Source of the DNA: Stakelama saccharophila
Lineage (GTDB): Bacteria > Pseudomonadota > Alphaproteobacteria > Sphingomonadales > Sphingomonadaceae
Length of the DNA: 64,000 nt
Direction: 5' to 3'
Assembly (NCBI RefSeq): GCF_032229225.1
Contig: NZ_CP135076.1
Location: 2,647,001 to 2,711,000 of the forward strand
Part shown: piece after piece, positions 8,305 through 18,218 of the stretch
Layout: each line of letters opens with the position of its first letter
Numbering within the stretch: the stretch's first letter is position 1
The notes under the pieces: generated by a model
What the model was told of the DNA's origin: nothing
What the model saw: only the letters and a program-made list of their open reading frames with translations
Databases searched by the model: none
Position numbers and translations under genes: made by a program

Positions 8305-9342
8305 GTGTCCGATCCGATACGCAGCCCCTCCTCCGCCCGCCCCGGCCAGATCGCGACCTGGCTGTTCGCCGTCGCCGGGCTGATCGTGGCGATGGTGGTC
8401 GTCGGCGGCATTACCCGGCTGACCGAATCCGGCCTTTCGATCACCGAATGGGATCCGATCAGCGGCATCATCCCGCCACTGACGCATGCGCAGTGGCTGG
8501 CCGAGTTCGAACATTACAAGCGCATCCCGGAATATCAGCAGCTCAACCGGGGCATGACGCTGGCGGGGTTCAAGGCGATATTCTTCTGGGAATATTTCCA
8601 CCGGCTGCTCGGGCGGCTGATCGGCTTCGCCTTCGCCATTCCGCTCGTCTGGTTTGCGATTCGGCGCCGGATTCCGGAGGGTTATGGCTGGCGGCTGACA
8701 GCGTTGCTCGCGCTCGGTGGGCTGCAGGGCGCGATCGGCTGGTGGATGGTGGCCTCCGGCCTCGTCCATCGTACCGACGTCAGCCACTTTCGGCTGGCGA
8801 CCCACCTCTTGACCGCGCTGTTCATCCTGGCGGGCATCGTCTGGACCGCGCTCGACCTGCGCGCGCTGAGCCGCGATCCCGGCGCCCGCCCCGCGCGACT
8901 GACCCCGACGGGTGCGACGACTGGCATCGTCCTGGCGATCCAGTTGATGCTCGGCGCGTTCGTGGCAGGGCTGAACGCCGGGCTGGTAACCGACGAGTGG
9001 CCGTTGATGAACGGGCGATTCTTTCCCGCCGACGAACTCGCGAACCAGAGTTTCCTGCACGCCTTCTTCAACGATCCCTATGTGGTCCATTTCTTTCACC
9101 GCTGGTGGGCCTGGGTGGCGGTGGCCGCACTGATCGTCCTCGCGCGGCGCGCCCGCCGGGCGGGTGTCCGCGCCGCCTCCGTCGCGATCCATATCGCCTT
9201 CGGCACGCAAATCCTGCTCGGCATCGCGACGGTCATGGCCCATGTGCCGATCTGGCTGGCGGCCCTGCACCAACTCACCGGCGCGCTGCTGGTCGTCGCG
9301 ACGACCTGGGGGGCGCACGTTCTGGGGAGACGACCCGCATGA
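8305..9342 (+). CDS. ctaA: Heme A synthase (COX15/CtaA)
   Basis: About 345 residues with eight predicted transmembrane helices. It oxidises the C8 methyl of heme O to give heme A for cytochrome c oxidase. The hallmark GGITRLTESGLSITEW follows the first helix, and heme-ligand histidines lie in FHRLLGRLIGF, HRTDVSHFRLATH, FFHRWWAW and LHQLTGA. No ATG lies ahead of the first helix, so I use GTG 8305; a TTG further upstream is possible. The stop overlaps the cutA start as ATGA. Confidence 0.9.
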   Translation: MSDPIRSPSSARPGQIATWLFAVAGLIVAMVVVGGITRLTESGLSITEWDPISGIIPPLTHAQWLAEFEHYKRIPEYQQLNRGMTLAGFKAIFFWEYFHRLLGRLIGFAFAIPLVWFAIRRRIPEGYGWRLTALLALGGLQGAIGWWMVASGLVHRTDVSHFRLATHLLTALFILAGIVWTALDLRALSRDPGARPARLTPTGATTGIVLAIQLMLGAFVAGLNAGLVTDEWPLMNGRFFPADELANQSFLHAFFNDPYVVHFFHRWWAWVAVAALIVLARRARRAGVRAASVAIHIAFGTQILLGIATVMAHVPIWLAALHQLTGALLVVATTWGAHVLGRRPA

Positions 9343-9656
9343 GCGATATCGCGCTCGTTTACACCACCTTTCCCGACGCCGACAGCGCACAGGCCGTCGC
9401 GCAGCGCATGATCGAGGACAATTTCGCCGCCTGCGCCAACGTCATGGCGGGCTGCGTGTCCATCTACCGGTGGGAGGAAGGCGTCGCCCAGGATGTGGAG
9501 ACGCCCGTCCTGTTCAAAACCGCCACCGACCGCGCCGAGGCGTTGCGCGACGAGATCGTGCAGCTTCATCCCTACGATCTTCCGGTCATCGAGATCTGGC
9601 CCGCAGCCGTCATGCGGCCGGTGGCGGAATGGGTCGATGAATCCGTTCGCGATTAG
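9339..9656 (+). CDS. cutA: Divalent-cation tolerance protein CutA
   Basis: 105 residues, the usual size for CutA1, a PII-like trimeric protein. The family pattern is complete: VYTTFPDADSAQAVAQRMIEDNFAACANV, then SIYRWEEGV, then TPVLFKTATDRAEAL and HPYDLPVIEIWP. It is associated with copper/divalent ion tolerance, but its biochemical function is not settled. Start overlaps ctaA by 4 bases and the end overlaps the next gene by 20 bases, pointing to one transcript. Confidence 0.93.
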   Translation: MSDIALVYTTFPDADSAQAVAQRMIEDNFAACANVMAGCVSIYRWEEGVAQDVETPVLFKTATDRAEALRDEIVQLHPYDLPVIEIWPAAVMRPVAEWVDESVRD

Positions 9657-10551
9657 CCTGGCCGCGCCCGCGCTGCTCGCCTCGAACGCACCGCAGCAGC
9701 AACCCGTTTTCGCCCCGCCCGTGAACCGGCCGCTGCGCTACGCCACGAAGCAGACGCGTACGGACGGCGCGGTGACGCGCATGTTCCGTATCGAGCGCAC
9801 GCTCGTCTTTCACCGCGCGACGGACGGTTACGTTGCCGAGTTGACCATCGATCGGGTCGACAGCGATACCGGCGATCCCACCGGGGCACTATTTGAGACG
9901 GGCATGGCGGCGTTCCTCGGGCGGACCCTGCGGTTTCATCTCGATGCCGCCGGCACCGTCACGCGCATCGAAGACCAAGATGCACTCTGGAGCGTGTTCG
10001 CCGACGCGCTGGCCGAACAAATGGGGCGAAAAGCAACGGCGAAGGCGCAGGCCAAAATCCTCCGAGGATTGAAAGCAATGCCGGAAAGCCGACGGCGCGT
10101 CGTGCTCGGCTCCATGCTGCAGGCCGCCGTCCGACCCGATATCGTCGTCGAGGGCGTCGAGCCCGTGCATGCCGTCAGGCGCAAGGCCCGCCCCCCTTTC
10201 GGGCATGGTGAAATGCTCGACGGGACCGCGCGTTCCTGGCGCATGCCGGGCGGCATCCTTCGACGCGACAGCAACGTTTCAGGCGACATCAGCGTACCGG
10301 GATCGGCGGATCGGACAGCCCATCTCGTCCAGAAGCGATCCCTGAAGGTCGACCCACGAAGCGGGCTGCTGCGCGAAAGCCGCAAGGTCTTGCGGCTCTC
10401 GCTCGGCGACGTTCGACAGGTGCACGTTACGGAAACCCGCCTCGGGCCCGCTCCGTCAGGCGCCGGTCAGGCCGAAGGTATCGAGCAGCAGCTTGACGTT
10501 CAGAACGACGATCAGAAACGCAATGGCCCAGGCGAGGCCACGCAGCCATAG
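9637..10551 (+). CDS. Hypothetical exported protein
   Basis: 304 residues, family not recognised. The N terminus ([19 protein letters not shown]) looks like a weak signal sequence. The middle contains a long region of mixed beta strands ([40 protein letters not shown]) as in periplasmic lipid-binding-like or DUF domains. The start overlaps cutA by 20 bases. The last 96 bases overlap the 3' end of mntH on the opposite strand, and the final ~35 residues are Gln/Gly-rich, so the true C terminus may be an extension with little function. Confidence 0.65.
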   Translation: MNPFAISLAAPALLASNAPQQQPVFAPPVNRPLRYATKQTRTDGAVTRMFRIERTLVFHRATDGYVAELTIDRVDSDTGDPTGALFETGMAAFLGRTLRFHLDAAGTVTRIEDQDALWSVFADALAEQMGRKATAKAQAKILRGLKAMPESRRRVVLGSMLQAAVRPDIVVEGVEPVHAVRRKARPPFGHGEMLDGTARSWRMPGGILRRDSNVSGDISVPGSADRTAHLVQKRSLKVDPRSGLLRESRKVLRLSLGDVRQVHVTETRLGPAPSGAGQAEGIEQQLDVQNDDQKRNGPGEATQP

Positions 10552-11820
10552 CGGTGATACCAGCCCGCCCATCTTGGCCCGGTCCGACGTGAACTGAACG
10601 AGCGGTATCACTGCGAAGGGAAGCTGCATCGACAGGATGACCTGGCTCAGCACCAGCAGGCGTGCGGTGCCGGTTTCCCCGTACAGTGCGGCAACGATCA
10701 CCGCAGGCACGATGGCGATGCCGCGGGTAATGAGCCGCCGCAACCAGGGCGGCAGCCGGATACGCAGGAACCCCTCCATCACCACCTGACCGGCAAGCGT
10801 GGCGGTGACGGTGGAATTCTGGCCGGACGCGAGCAGCGCCACGGCGAACAGCGTACTCGCCGCCGCCGCGCCGAGCGTCGGCGTAAGCAGTGCGTGGGCG
10901 TCCTGGATCTCGGCGATATCCGTCCGCCCGATCGTATGGAACGCGGCCGCGGCAAGGATCAGGATCGCCGCATTGACGAACAAGGCAAGCATCAGTGCGA
11001 CGGTGCTGTCCACGGTTGCGTATCGCGCGGCTTCCCGTTTTCCCGTTTCGCTCTCCTCGAATGCGCGGGTCTGCACCGTGGCGGAATGGAGATAGAGGTT
11101 GTGCGGCATCACGGTCGCCCCCAGAATGCCGATCGCGATATAGAGCATCGCGGGGTTGCCGACGATCTCGGCGCGCGGCACGAACCCGGCCAGCACCGCC
11201 GCCGCCTCCGGCTGCGCCACCAGCAATTCGTAGCCGAAGCAAAGCGCGATCACCGCCAGCAGCGCCATCACAAAGGCTTCGATCCGGCGGAACCCGCGCC
11301 GTTGCAGGGCAAGGATCAGGAATACGTCCAGCCCGGTGAGGCACACGCCCCAGACGAGGGGGAGGCCGAACAGAAGCTGCAGACCGATCGCGGTCCCGAT
11401 CACCTCTGCCAGGTCGCAGGCGACGATTGCGATTTCACACAGAATCCAGAGGAGAAAGCTTACCGGCCGGTTGTAGGAATCGCGGCAGGCGGAGGCGAGA
11501 TCCCTGCCCGTGGCGATGCCGAGCCGCGCCGCCAGAGCCTGAAGCACGATCGCCATGAGGTTGGAAAGCAGGATGACCGACAACAGGCTGTAGCCGAAGG
11601 CCGATCCCCCCGCGAGATCGGTCGCCCAATTGCCAGGGTCCATATAACCGACGGCAACCATGAAGCCCGGCCCGGTAAACGCCGCGAGCTTGCGCAATGG
11701 CTTTCCGGCTCCGGGCACGGCGATCGAACGGAACGCTTCCGGCAGCGACGGGGCGCCGCGCGACAGCCATCCACGGCCCGGCTTCGGATTACCGTTCCGA
11801 TTGTTATCGGTGCTGGACAT
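10456..11820 (-). CDS. mntH: Nramp-family Mn2+/Fe2+ transporter
   Basis: A 454-residue inner-membrane divalent-metal symporter with eleven or so predicted helices. The two metal-binding half-helices are clear: [12 protein letters not shown] in helix 1 and [10 protein letters not shown] in helix 6. Nramp proteins import manganese, and less well iron, with protons. It lies 76 bases downstream of mntR on the same strand, the usual pairing of transporter and Mn-responsive repressor. Its 3' end overlaps the convergent hypothetical gene by 96 bases. Confidence 0.95.
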   Translation of the reverse strand: MSSTDNNRNGNPKPGRGWLSRGAPSLPEAFRSIAVPGAGKPLRKLAAFTGPGFMVAVGYMDPGNWATDLAGGSAFGYSLLSVILLSNLMAIVLQALAARLGIATGRDLASACRDSYNRPVSFLLWILCEIAIVACDLAEVIGTAIGLQLLFGLPLVWGVCLTGLDVFLILALQRRGFRRIEAFVMALLAVIALCFGYELLVAQPEAAAVLAGFVPRAEIVGNPAMLYIAIGILGATVMPHNLYLHSATVQTRAFEESETGKREAARYATVDSTVALMLALFVNAAILILAAAAFHTIGRTDIAEIQDAHALLTPTLGAAAASTLFAVALLASGQNSTVTATLAGQVVMEGFLRIRLPPWLRRLITRGIAIVPAVIVAALYGETGTARLLVLSQVILSMQLPFAVIPLVQFTSDRAKMGGLVSPLWLRGLAWAIAFLIVVLNVKLLLDTFGLTGA

Positions 11821-11896
11821 GAGATCCGGTCATCATCGGCGGCAACGCCTCGCCACGCTTCACGGTTTCGCTACGTCACGAAAATATAGCCACGGC

Positions 11897-12337
11897 TTAT
11901 TCCGATGCAACATCGCCTTTGGAAAGCGTGCGGGTCAGAGCCGCCAGGGCGTCCAGCGTCCTGCCGCTGACATGATGTTCCATCCCCTCGGAATCCGCAT
12001 TCGCGGTCGCTTCGTCGATGCCCAGCGCCCGCAGGAATTCATAGACGATCTGGTGCCGACGCCGGGAATCGCGCGCCATCGCCTCGCCCTGTTCGGTCAG
12101 GAAAATGGCGCGGTACGGCCTAGATTGGACCAGCCCCTCACGCCGGAGCCGCGCGACGATTTTGGACGCCGTCGCCTGGCTGACGCCCATATTGTCGGCG
12201 ATGTCGGTAAGGCGGGCCTCTCCCGCCTCTTCGATCAGATCCCCGATCAGTTCGACATAATCCTCCGCCACTTCCGTCTGGTGCGCCTCGCGCGTCTTGC
12301 GAAATGCGGCCGCCCGGCGATTGCTGTTCGTGTCCAT
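11897..12337 (-). CDS. mntR: MntR-type (DtxR family) manganese-responsive regulator
   Basis: About 146 residues. It has an N-terminal winged helix (YVELIGDLIEEAGEARLTDIADNMGVSQATASKIVARLRREGLV) and a dimerisation/metal domain with EGMEHHVS near the end. It lacks the SH3-like third domain, as expected for the short MntR group. MntR binds DNA when loaded with Mn(II) and represses mntH. ATG 12337 is chosen because GGAGG lies 8 bases upstream; an ATG at 12358 is in frame but has no such site. Upstream partner of mntH. Confidence 0.9.
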   Translation of the reverse strand: MDTNSNRRAAAFRKTREAHQTEVAEDYVELIGDLIEEAGEARLTDIADNMGVSQATASKIVARLRREGLVQSRPYRAIFLTEQGEAMARDSRRRHQIVYEFLRALGIDEATANADSEGMEHHVSGRTLDALAALTRTLSKGDVASE

Positions 12338-12431
12338 GAACACTGCCTCCACCCGCATCGCGGCGTCGTCAACATCGAGGCGCCGGTCGGCGCCGGCAAA
12401 GCGGGGTCAGTCCCTGCCCGGCGATCGTCAT

Positions 12432-12445
12432 GGTATCATCATACC
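12432..12445 (-). promoter_or_regulatory. Inverted repeat upstream of mntR, possible operator
   Basis: GGTAT and ATACC flank the 4-base centre CATC about 95 bases upstream of the mntR start and about 117 bases upstream of rplM. It is one of few AT-containing symmetric sites in the gap and could bind MntR or mark a promoter. Nothing beyond symmetry and position supports it. Confidence 0.2.
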
Positions 12446-12561
12446 CGTCCGCTGACCCCCGGTTTCGCTTGACTTGGCCAAGGTGATCCGTCAGATGGCG
12501 CGCAACGTTGCCGCTCTGACCGGGCGGCACGATTCGTTTCAACCAGATAAGGTCAAGCACC

Positions 12562-13041
12562 ATGAAGGCGCTGATGAAGACCACCAAGCCGGCCAAGCCG
12601 CACGAGGTGGAAAAGAAGTGGCACATCGTCGATGCCGACGGCCTGGTGGTCGGTCGCGCAGCGACGATCATCGCCAATGTCCTGCGCGGCAAGCACAAGC
12701 CGAGCTTCACCCCGCACGTCGATTGCGGTGACAATGTCATCGTCATCAACGCCGACAAGGTGAAGTTCACCGGCAAGAAATTGACCGACAAGGTCTATTA
12801 CAAGCACACCGGCTATGCCGGCGGCATCAAGGAAACGACCCCGGCCAAGGTGCTGGAAGGCCGCTTTCCCGAGCGCGTGCTGGAAAAGGCCGTCGAGCGG
12901 ATGATCCCGCGCGGTCCGCTGGGCCGCCAGCAGATGCGCAACCTACGCATCTATGCCGGTTCGGAGCATCCGCACGAAGCGCAGAATCCGGAAGTCCTCG
13001 ATATCGCGGGCATGAACCGCAAGAACAAGGTGACCGCCTGA
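12562..13041 (+). CDS. rplM: 50S ribosomal protein L13
   Basis: 159 residues, complete. The L13 pattern is clear: [48 protein letters not shown], then [13 protein letters not shown], then [32 protein letters not shown]. It binds 23S rRNA early in large-subunit assembly. AAGG lies 9 bases before the ATG. It overlaps rpsI by one base (TGATG), the conserved L13-S9 operon. Confidence 0.98.
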   Translation: MKALMKTTKPAKPHEVEKKWHIVDADGLVVGRAATIIANVLRGKHKPSFTPHVDCGDNVIVINADKVKFTGKKLTDKVYYKHTGYAGGIKETTPAKVLEGRFPERVLEKAVERMIPRGPLGRQQMRNLRIYAGSEHPHEAQNPEVLDIAGMNRKNKVTA

Positions 13042-13577
13042 TGTCCGACAATCGTCAGTCCCTTTCCGACCTCGGCAACCTGACCAAGGGCCAGGAGCAG
13101 GCGCCCGATGCGGCCGCCGCGCCCGAGGACATGGCCGCCGAGACCCCGGCCCAGCCGACCACGCCCCTGCGCGAGCAGGAGATCGACCAACATGGCCGCG
13201 CTTATGCGACCGGCCGCCGCAAGGACGCCGTCGCCCGCGTGTGGCTGAAGCCCGGCTCGGGCAAGATCACGATCAACGGCCGCGATCAGGCCGTCTATTT
13301 CGCGCGCCCCTCGCTGCGTCTCGTGATCAATCAGCCGTTCGACGTCACCGAGCGCCGCGGCCAGTACGACATCGTCTGCACCGTCAAGGGCGGCGGCCTG
13401 TCGGGTCAGGCCGGCGCGGTGAAGCACGGCATCAGCCAGGCGCTGACCCGCTATGAGCCGGCGCTGCGCGCGCCGGTCAAGGCGGCCGGCTTCCTCACCC
13501 GCGACAGCCGCGCGGTCGAGCGTAAGAAGTACGGCAAGGCCAAGGCCCGCCGCAGCTTCCAGTTCTCGAAGCGCTAA
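13041..13577 (+). CDS. rpsI: 30S ribosomal protein S9
   Basis: 178 residues. The S9 core starts near residue 53 ([26 protein letters not shown]) and ends with the conserved basic tail [11 protein letters not shown] that reaches the P-site tRNA. The first ~50 residues are an acidic, Ala/Pro-rich extension not found in E. coli S9 but usual in sphingomonads. Its start codon overlaps the rplM stop by one base. A terminator follows 30 bases past the stop. Confidence 0.97.
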   Translation: MSDNRQSLSDLGNLTKGQEQAPDAAAAPEDMAAETPAQPTTPLREQEIDQHGRAYATGRRKDAVARVWLKPGSGKITINGRDQAVYFARPSLRLVINQPFDVTERRGQYDIVCTVKGGGLSGQAGAVKHGISQALTRYEPALRAPVKAAGFLTRDSRAVERKKYGKAKARRSFQFSKR

Positions 13578-13603
13578 GCGACTCGGCACATCGCCATCAC
13601 CAA

Positions 13604-13636
13604 GGAGGGCGGTCCGGCAACGGGCCGCCCTTTTTC
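13604..13636 (+). terminator. Rho-independent terminator of rplM-rpsI
   Basis: A 10-bp GC-rich stem (GGGCGGTCCG with CGGGCCGCCC, one G-T pair) encloses a GCAA tetraloop and is followed by TTTTT. It lies 30 bases downstream of the rpsI stop. A textbook intrinsic terminator. Confidence 0.92.
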
Positions 13637-13777
13637 GTGCGCGTCCGCCGTCATTGTGACATTGCCGCTACATTCGGCCCGCTTTCGTGCGGGGAAATAT
13701 GTTGGCGAATCCAAGACGAGTTGAGGCTCGCGTGCGATGCTCGTAGTATCTGCGGAGTCGCAAATCGGGGGAAATCA

Positions 13778-16700
13778 ATGAATTACCGGAATTTCGGCCA
13801 AAAGGTCCATGTTCGCCGCGCGCTGTTGCTGGCTTCTGCCTCCGTCTGTTTCGGGGCGGCGGGGACTGCACAGGCCCAGTCGTCCGACGTTGCCGGCCCT
13901 GTAGCCACGGCCGACACTTCGCAGATCGAGAGTCTCGATTTCGTTGGCGAGGCCACGCCCCAGCGCAAGTTCGAGTTGCCGGCTCTCAGGACGCCAGAAC
14001 CTCAAAATCACTTCGGCCTTCCGACGCAAATTGCACCCGAACCGCAGATTGTGATTTCCAATCCCGATACTCCTGATACCGCTGTGGACGTGAACGACGT
14101 CACCGGCATCGGTCAGATGATCGTCGATGAACAAAACGGCTATATCGGCACCTGCACGGGCACGCTGATAAACCCGCGGACGGTAATTTTCGCGGCGCAT
14201 TGCGTCAACGAAGCCGCTGCCACCGATTATGGTGCTGCTTCGGGCGGCAAGCCGATCGGCTTCGGCTTCGGCGTCAACAACAATGGCGAAACCCACGCAT
14301 TCGGCAACTGGCTGTATGGCGGCTACGACACCGACGTTTCGGCGGCGATGTATAATGCCGACTATGTCGCGTACAATCCGGGTTCGCTCGAAGAAGATGC
14401 CGAAAGCTTCCTGTACAGCGACGTTGCCGTAGCGGGCCTCGACACGCCGGCTGCGGGCATTCCCACCTGGACGCTGCTTTTCTCCGCGCTTCCGGCTCCG
14501 GACGGTGAACCTACCGCTTCGGGCACGGGCTATCACGTCCAGATCCAGGGCTATGGCAACAACGGAACCGGCGAACAGGGCGTGACCGGGTCCGACTATC
14601 GCCGCCGCGCTGCCGAAAACATGCTCGGCGCGCTCACCAACCTGGACACGTTCGAATATTTTCTCGGCTCTCCCTCGAACGGCCTGTACCAGAATCTGTA
14701 TTTTCTCGATTTCGACGATCCCCGTCGCGGTACGGCGGCGGCAAACCCATATGACGTCAACGCATTTCGCGACGACGCGACCCCGCATGAGGGCATAACG
14801 GCGTCCGGCGATTCGGGCGGTCCGCTGATCCTCGACGATACCTTCGACAAGCCGGTGGTCATCGGCGTGTTGTCGGGCGGGTATGCCCGCCTGTTCGGCG
14901 GGGCGTCTTACGGATACGGCGCGGTGAGCTTCTATCAGCCGCTCTATCTGTATTGGGACTGGATCGCGGCGAACAATCCGTACCATTATGTCAGTGCCAA
15001 AGAAGGCGACGGGGCTTGGAGCGACCCCGACCATTGGGTGACCGATCTCGATCCCGCCTATGCCGTGATCGACGAGAACGGTAACCTGGTGAACGGCATT
15101 CCGACCATTCCCGGCGAAGGCGTCAACGGAACTGACGGCCAGTTCGGCCAGATTTGCATCGAAGGCCCGCTGATCGGCGGCATTTCCGACTGTCTCGACG
15201 TCAGCACCGGCGACGAGACGGTGGTTTATCCGGCGGCCGGAACCGGCAGCCTCTCCAATGACAAGGGCACGGCTTCGACCGATTCGCTCCGCAGTTCGGA
15301 CGAGGGCGAGGGAACCGCTCCGTCGCGAACCGCAGACGCGGCGGCAGACGCGCCTGCGCTCCCCAATCCGACATTGGCCAACGGCCTGCCGGGCGCGTCC
15401 GGCTTTGTACCGAACAACGCCGATGGCGACCGCACGACCGGAACGGCGCCCCGATATTTCGACGTCACCTTGTCCGCAGCGGGCACGACGACGCTGGACG
15501 AAACGGTCACCATCGACCGCTTTGCAATGGCGAATGCCGAAGCGGCGCTGGACATTCGTGCCGACGGTTCCCTCACCAGCCTGATGGATGTCACCCAATA
15601 TTCGGGCATGATGCGCGTCGACGGCTCACTCACGACCGGCGGCGACTATTTCCTGATGACCGGTGGTCTGCAGGGCAGCGGCACGATCAACACGCCGTAT
15701 TTCACCAGCATGGCCGGCGTCATCGCACCGGGCGGCGTCGGCACGACCGGTACGCTGGATTTCAACGGCAATGTGATCCTGGCCTCGATGAACAGCCTGA
15801 TGATCGACCTGGGGAATGACGGCGATTCCGATCGCGTGGCGGTTCACACCACGATGACGGATGCCGACGGCACCCCGCTGGACGGCATGGCGAGCATCGA
15901 CGGTCGGCTCGGCTTCACCGTTGCATCCGACTCGCGGCCGCGCGACGGCGACGTATATACCATCTTCACCGCCGAAGGCGGCTATGAGGGGGCGTTCGAG
16001 GCACCGCAGTCCATCAGCGCGATCCTGACGCCGGAACTCAGCTATTCCGACACCGCGGTAACGGTGGAACTCGAGGCCGGCAGTTATGCCGATGTCGTCA
16101 ATCAGGGTTCGCCGGCGCAGAGTGCCTATGCCGGTCTGCTCGATCGGAATCGCGACAGTTACGATCGCTACGCCGATCTGTACGGCAATCTCGATCTCGC
16201 CTCCGCCGATGCCATCCGGGCTACGCTGGAATCCTATGCACCGCGCAATATCGCCCTGAAGGGCGCGCTCAGCACCGCTGCGGTCGACACGATGTCGACC
16301 TTCTTCCGCAATCGTCTGCGGCGCCTGGGTGACGGCGGCATGGGCGGGACGCTCGCCATGTACGGCCGGCCGATGGCAATCGCGTCCGCGGTTACTGCCA
16401 ATCCGAATACGGCCATGCCGATGGGCGGTGGTGCGGGTGCCGGGGCGCAGCCGGAAACGATGGACGATGCCCTGCCCGGCAACATGAGTGCCTTTCTCGC
16501 CGCCGGCTATATCGACGGCAAGAGCCGGGGCATGCCGAGCATCAACGATTATGGCAGGGACGAATTCGAAGGCGCCTTTCTGTCCGGCGGTCTCGAAACG
16601 CGGTTCGACGACGGCGGAGTCGCCGGGATCGGCCTGAGCTATGCCGACATGGACGGCGACGTCGCCGGCCTGCCGCAAATCGCGAAGGGCGACCTGTACC

Positions 16701-17311
16701 AGGCCACGCTCTACGGCCTGACGCGCCTCGGCACGGCGCTGGTCCTGGACAGCCAATTGAGCGCCGGCATCTTCGATACCGGCACGCGGCGGACATTGTC
16801 GGGTGCGGGCGGCGACTATCGCCTTTCCGGTTCGGACAAGTCGCTGGTGCTGTCGGGTGAAGTCGGCATCGGCGCGCCGGTGTCGGTGGCCGAGTTCGAC
16901 CTCACGCCGCGCGCCTCGATGCGGTTCAGCCATGTCGACTTCGACGCGACCGAGGAAAGTGGCGGCGGTCCGGCGCTGCGCTACGACCTCGGCGATTACG
17001 ACAGCGTGCAGGGACGGCTCGGCGCGACCGCCGACACGATGCTCAGCGAGATCGGCGAGGCATTCTTGACCATGAACTATGTCCACGATTTCGATGAAAA
17101 ACCCGTGCTGTTCGGTGCCAATTTCGCCGGAACGGACAGCTTCGGTGCGTTCTTCCCCCTGCCCGGCACCGATCAGGACTGGGCGGAACTGAGCGCCGGC
17201 GGCACCGTTCACGGCAAGGCGTTCGACTTCACCTTCGCCATCGACACCAGCCTGTGGCGCGACGATGTCAGCAACCAGACCTATCGCGGAACGGCGACGA
17301 TCCACTTCTGA
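13778..17311 (+). CDS. Trypsin-like serine protease autotransporter
   Basis: 1177 residues in one open frame. Residues 1-33 are a signal peptide ending AQAQ. A chymotrypsin-fold protease follows with the triad H141 (VIFAAHCVNE), D215 (YSDVAVAGLD) and S346 (ASGDSGGPLIL). A long low-identity passenger stalk of beta-strand repeats spans about 480-860. The last ~270 residues are an autotransporter beta-barrel ending in aromatic TATIHF, the outer-membrane insertion signal. It should be exported by Sec, insert through Bam and expose the protease outside the cell. The start ATG 13778 has CGGGGGA upstream. The substrate is unknown. Confidence 0.9.
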   Translation: MNYRNFGQKVHVRRALLLASASVCFGAAGTAQAQSSDVAGPVATADTSQIESLDFVGEATPQRKFELPALRTPEPQNHFGLPTQIAPEPQIVISNPDTPDTAVDVNDVTGIGQMIVDEQNGYIGTCTGTLINPRTVIFAAHCVNEAAATDYGAASGGKPIGFGFGVNNNGETHAFGNWLYGGYDTDVSAAMYNADYVAYNPGSLEEDAESFLYSDVAVAGLDTPAAGIPTWTLLFSALPAPDGEPTASGTGYHVQIQGYGNNGTGEQGVTGSDYRRRAAENMLGALTNLDTFEYFLGSPSNGLYQNLYFLDFDDPRRGTAAANPYDVNAFRDDATPHEGITASGDSGGPLILDDTFDKPVVIGVLSGGYARLFGGASYGYGAVSFYQPLYLYWDWIAANNPYHYVSAKEGDGAWSDPDHWVTDLDPAYAVIDENGNLVNGIPTIPGEGVNGTDGQFGQICIEGPLIGGISDCLDVSTGDETVVYPAAGTGSLSNDKGTASTDSLRSSDEGEGTAPSRTADAAADAPALPNPTLANGLPGASGFVPNNADGDRTTGTAPRYFDVTLSAAGTTTLDETVTIDRFAMANAEAALDIRADGSLTSLMDVTQYSGMMRVDGSLTTGGDYFLMTGGLQGSGTINTPYFTSMAGVIAPGGVGTTGTLDFNGNVILASMNSLMIDLGNDGDSDRVAVHTTMTDADGTPLDGMASIDGRLGFTVASDSRPRDGDVYTIFTAEGGYEGAFEAPQSISAILTPELSYSDTAVTVELEAGSYADVVNQGSPAQSAYAGLLDRNRDSYDRYADLYGNLDLASADAIRATLESYAPRNIALKGALSTAAVDTMSTFFRNRLRRLGDGGMGGTLAMYGRPMAIASAVTANPNTAMPMGGGAGAGAQPETMDDALPGNMSAFLAAGYIDGKSRGMPSINDYGRDEFEGAFLSGGLETRFDDGGVAGIGLSYADMDGDVAGLPQIAKGDLYQATLYGLTRLGTALVLDSQLSAGIFDTGTRRTLSGAGGDYRLSGSDKSLVLSGEVGIGAPVSVAEFDLTPRASMRFSHVDFDATEESGGGPALRYDLGDYDSVQGRLGATADTMLSEIGEAFLTMNYVHDFDEKPVLFGANFAGTDSFGAFFPLPGTDQDWAELSAGGTVHGKAFDFTFAIDTSLWRDDVSNQTYRGTATIHF

Positions 17312-17339
17312 TCCCGATCGCATGCGATGATGCAAGGAA

Positions 17340-17366
17340 GGGGCGGCCCGCGCGGTCGCCCCTTTC
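17340..17366 (+). terminator. Possible terminator after the autotransporter gene
   Basis: GGGGCG (17340-17345) pairs with CGCCCC (17357-17362) with a GC-rich loop that can pair further, followed by only three T residues. It is 28 bases past the autotransporter stop. The short T run leaves efficiency uncertain. Confidence 0.5.
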
Positions 17367-17446
17367 GCGTTCCGCTCCGCCGCACTTCGCTTCACAGCGG
17401 CGACGGCAGGTTGTACGGCCGGACGCCGACCGATGAGGTAGCCCCG

Positions 17447-18199
17447 ATGACTATGCGCGAGACGACTTCGTTACTGCCGCTCGCGGACCGCGATCTGTGG
17501 CCGGCCGGCTTGAAACGATCGTGGCGCGACAAGTTGCAGGTCCTGGCCTTCGGCGCGATCCAGTGGCCTTGGTTGCTGCGGAGCCTTTCCGGAGGATCGC
17601 GCGCCGCCAAGGCCGAATTGTGCGCGCGGCTAGACCTGCCGGTCAATGCCTTGCCGCACCTGGGGAGCTGGAAAGCGGACACCGGTTTTCTGGCGCTGAT
17701 CGTCGACCATATCGAGCAGCAGCGTCCACGCCACGTCGTCGAACTCGGCGCCGGCGCCAGCAGCCTCGTGATCGGCCGCGCGCTGGAGATATTCGGGCAG
17801 GGCCGGCTGACGAGCTTCGACCAGCACGCCGATTTCGTCCACGCCACCCGGGACTGGCTGGCCGACAACTGCGTGACGGCGGACCTTTACGTCGCGCCGC
17901 TACGTCAGGCGCCGGAACCCTGGCGCGGGATCTGGTACGATCTCGACGGGCATCTGCCGGAGCGAATCGATCTTCTCGTGATCGACGGTCCGCCATGGAC
18001 GGTTCATCCGTGCATCCGCGGCGCTGCCGAAACGCTGTTCGATCGCATGCCGGTCGGCGGCACCGTCCTGCTCGACGACGGAGCGCGGCCAGGCGAGCGT
18101 AGGGTCGCCGCGCGCTGGCGGGAGCGCTGGCCCAATTTCCGCTTCGATCTGGTACAAGCCGGAACCAAGGGCACCCTGATCGGCACGCGCCGGGCCTGA
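17447..18199 (+). CDS. Class I SAM-dependent methyltransferase
   Basis: 250 residues. The SAM-binding motif I is VVELGAGASSLVIGRAL near residue 100, followed by a predicted acidic strand end (LTSFDQHADF) and LLVIDGPP, the pattern of methyltransferase-24/FkbM-like proteins. An N-terminal helical part of about 80 residues precedes it. The substrate cannot be inferred. The start ATG 17447 follows a gap of 135 bases after the autotransporter gene. It converges on the metallophosphoesterase gene with a 19-base gap. Confidence 0.75.
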   Translation: MTMRETTSLLPLADRDLWPAGLKRSWRDKLQVLAFGAIQWPWLLRSLSGGSRAAKAELCARLDLPVNALPHLGSWKADTGFLALIVDHIEQQRPRHVVELGAGASSLVIGRALEIFGQGRLTSFDQHADFVHATRDWLADNCVTADLYVAPLRQAPEPWRGIWYDLDGHLPERIDLLVIDGPPWTVHPCIRGAAETLFDRMPVGGTVLLDDGARPGERRVAARWRERWPNFRFDLVQAGTKGTLIGTRRA

Positions 18200-18218
18200 C
18201 CGGAACCGCATCCGGCGG

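Noticed and set aside
12467..12558. Distant complementary segments GCTTGAC and GTCAAGC in the rplM leader, as an attenuator or L13 autoregulatory hairpin
   Set aside because: Only 7 base pairs over 80 bases, no supporting structure; chance is sufficient.
12369..12791. Minus-strand frame over the rplM start
   Set aside because: It overlaps a ribosomal protein gene and its promoter region and has no similarity to known proteins.
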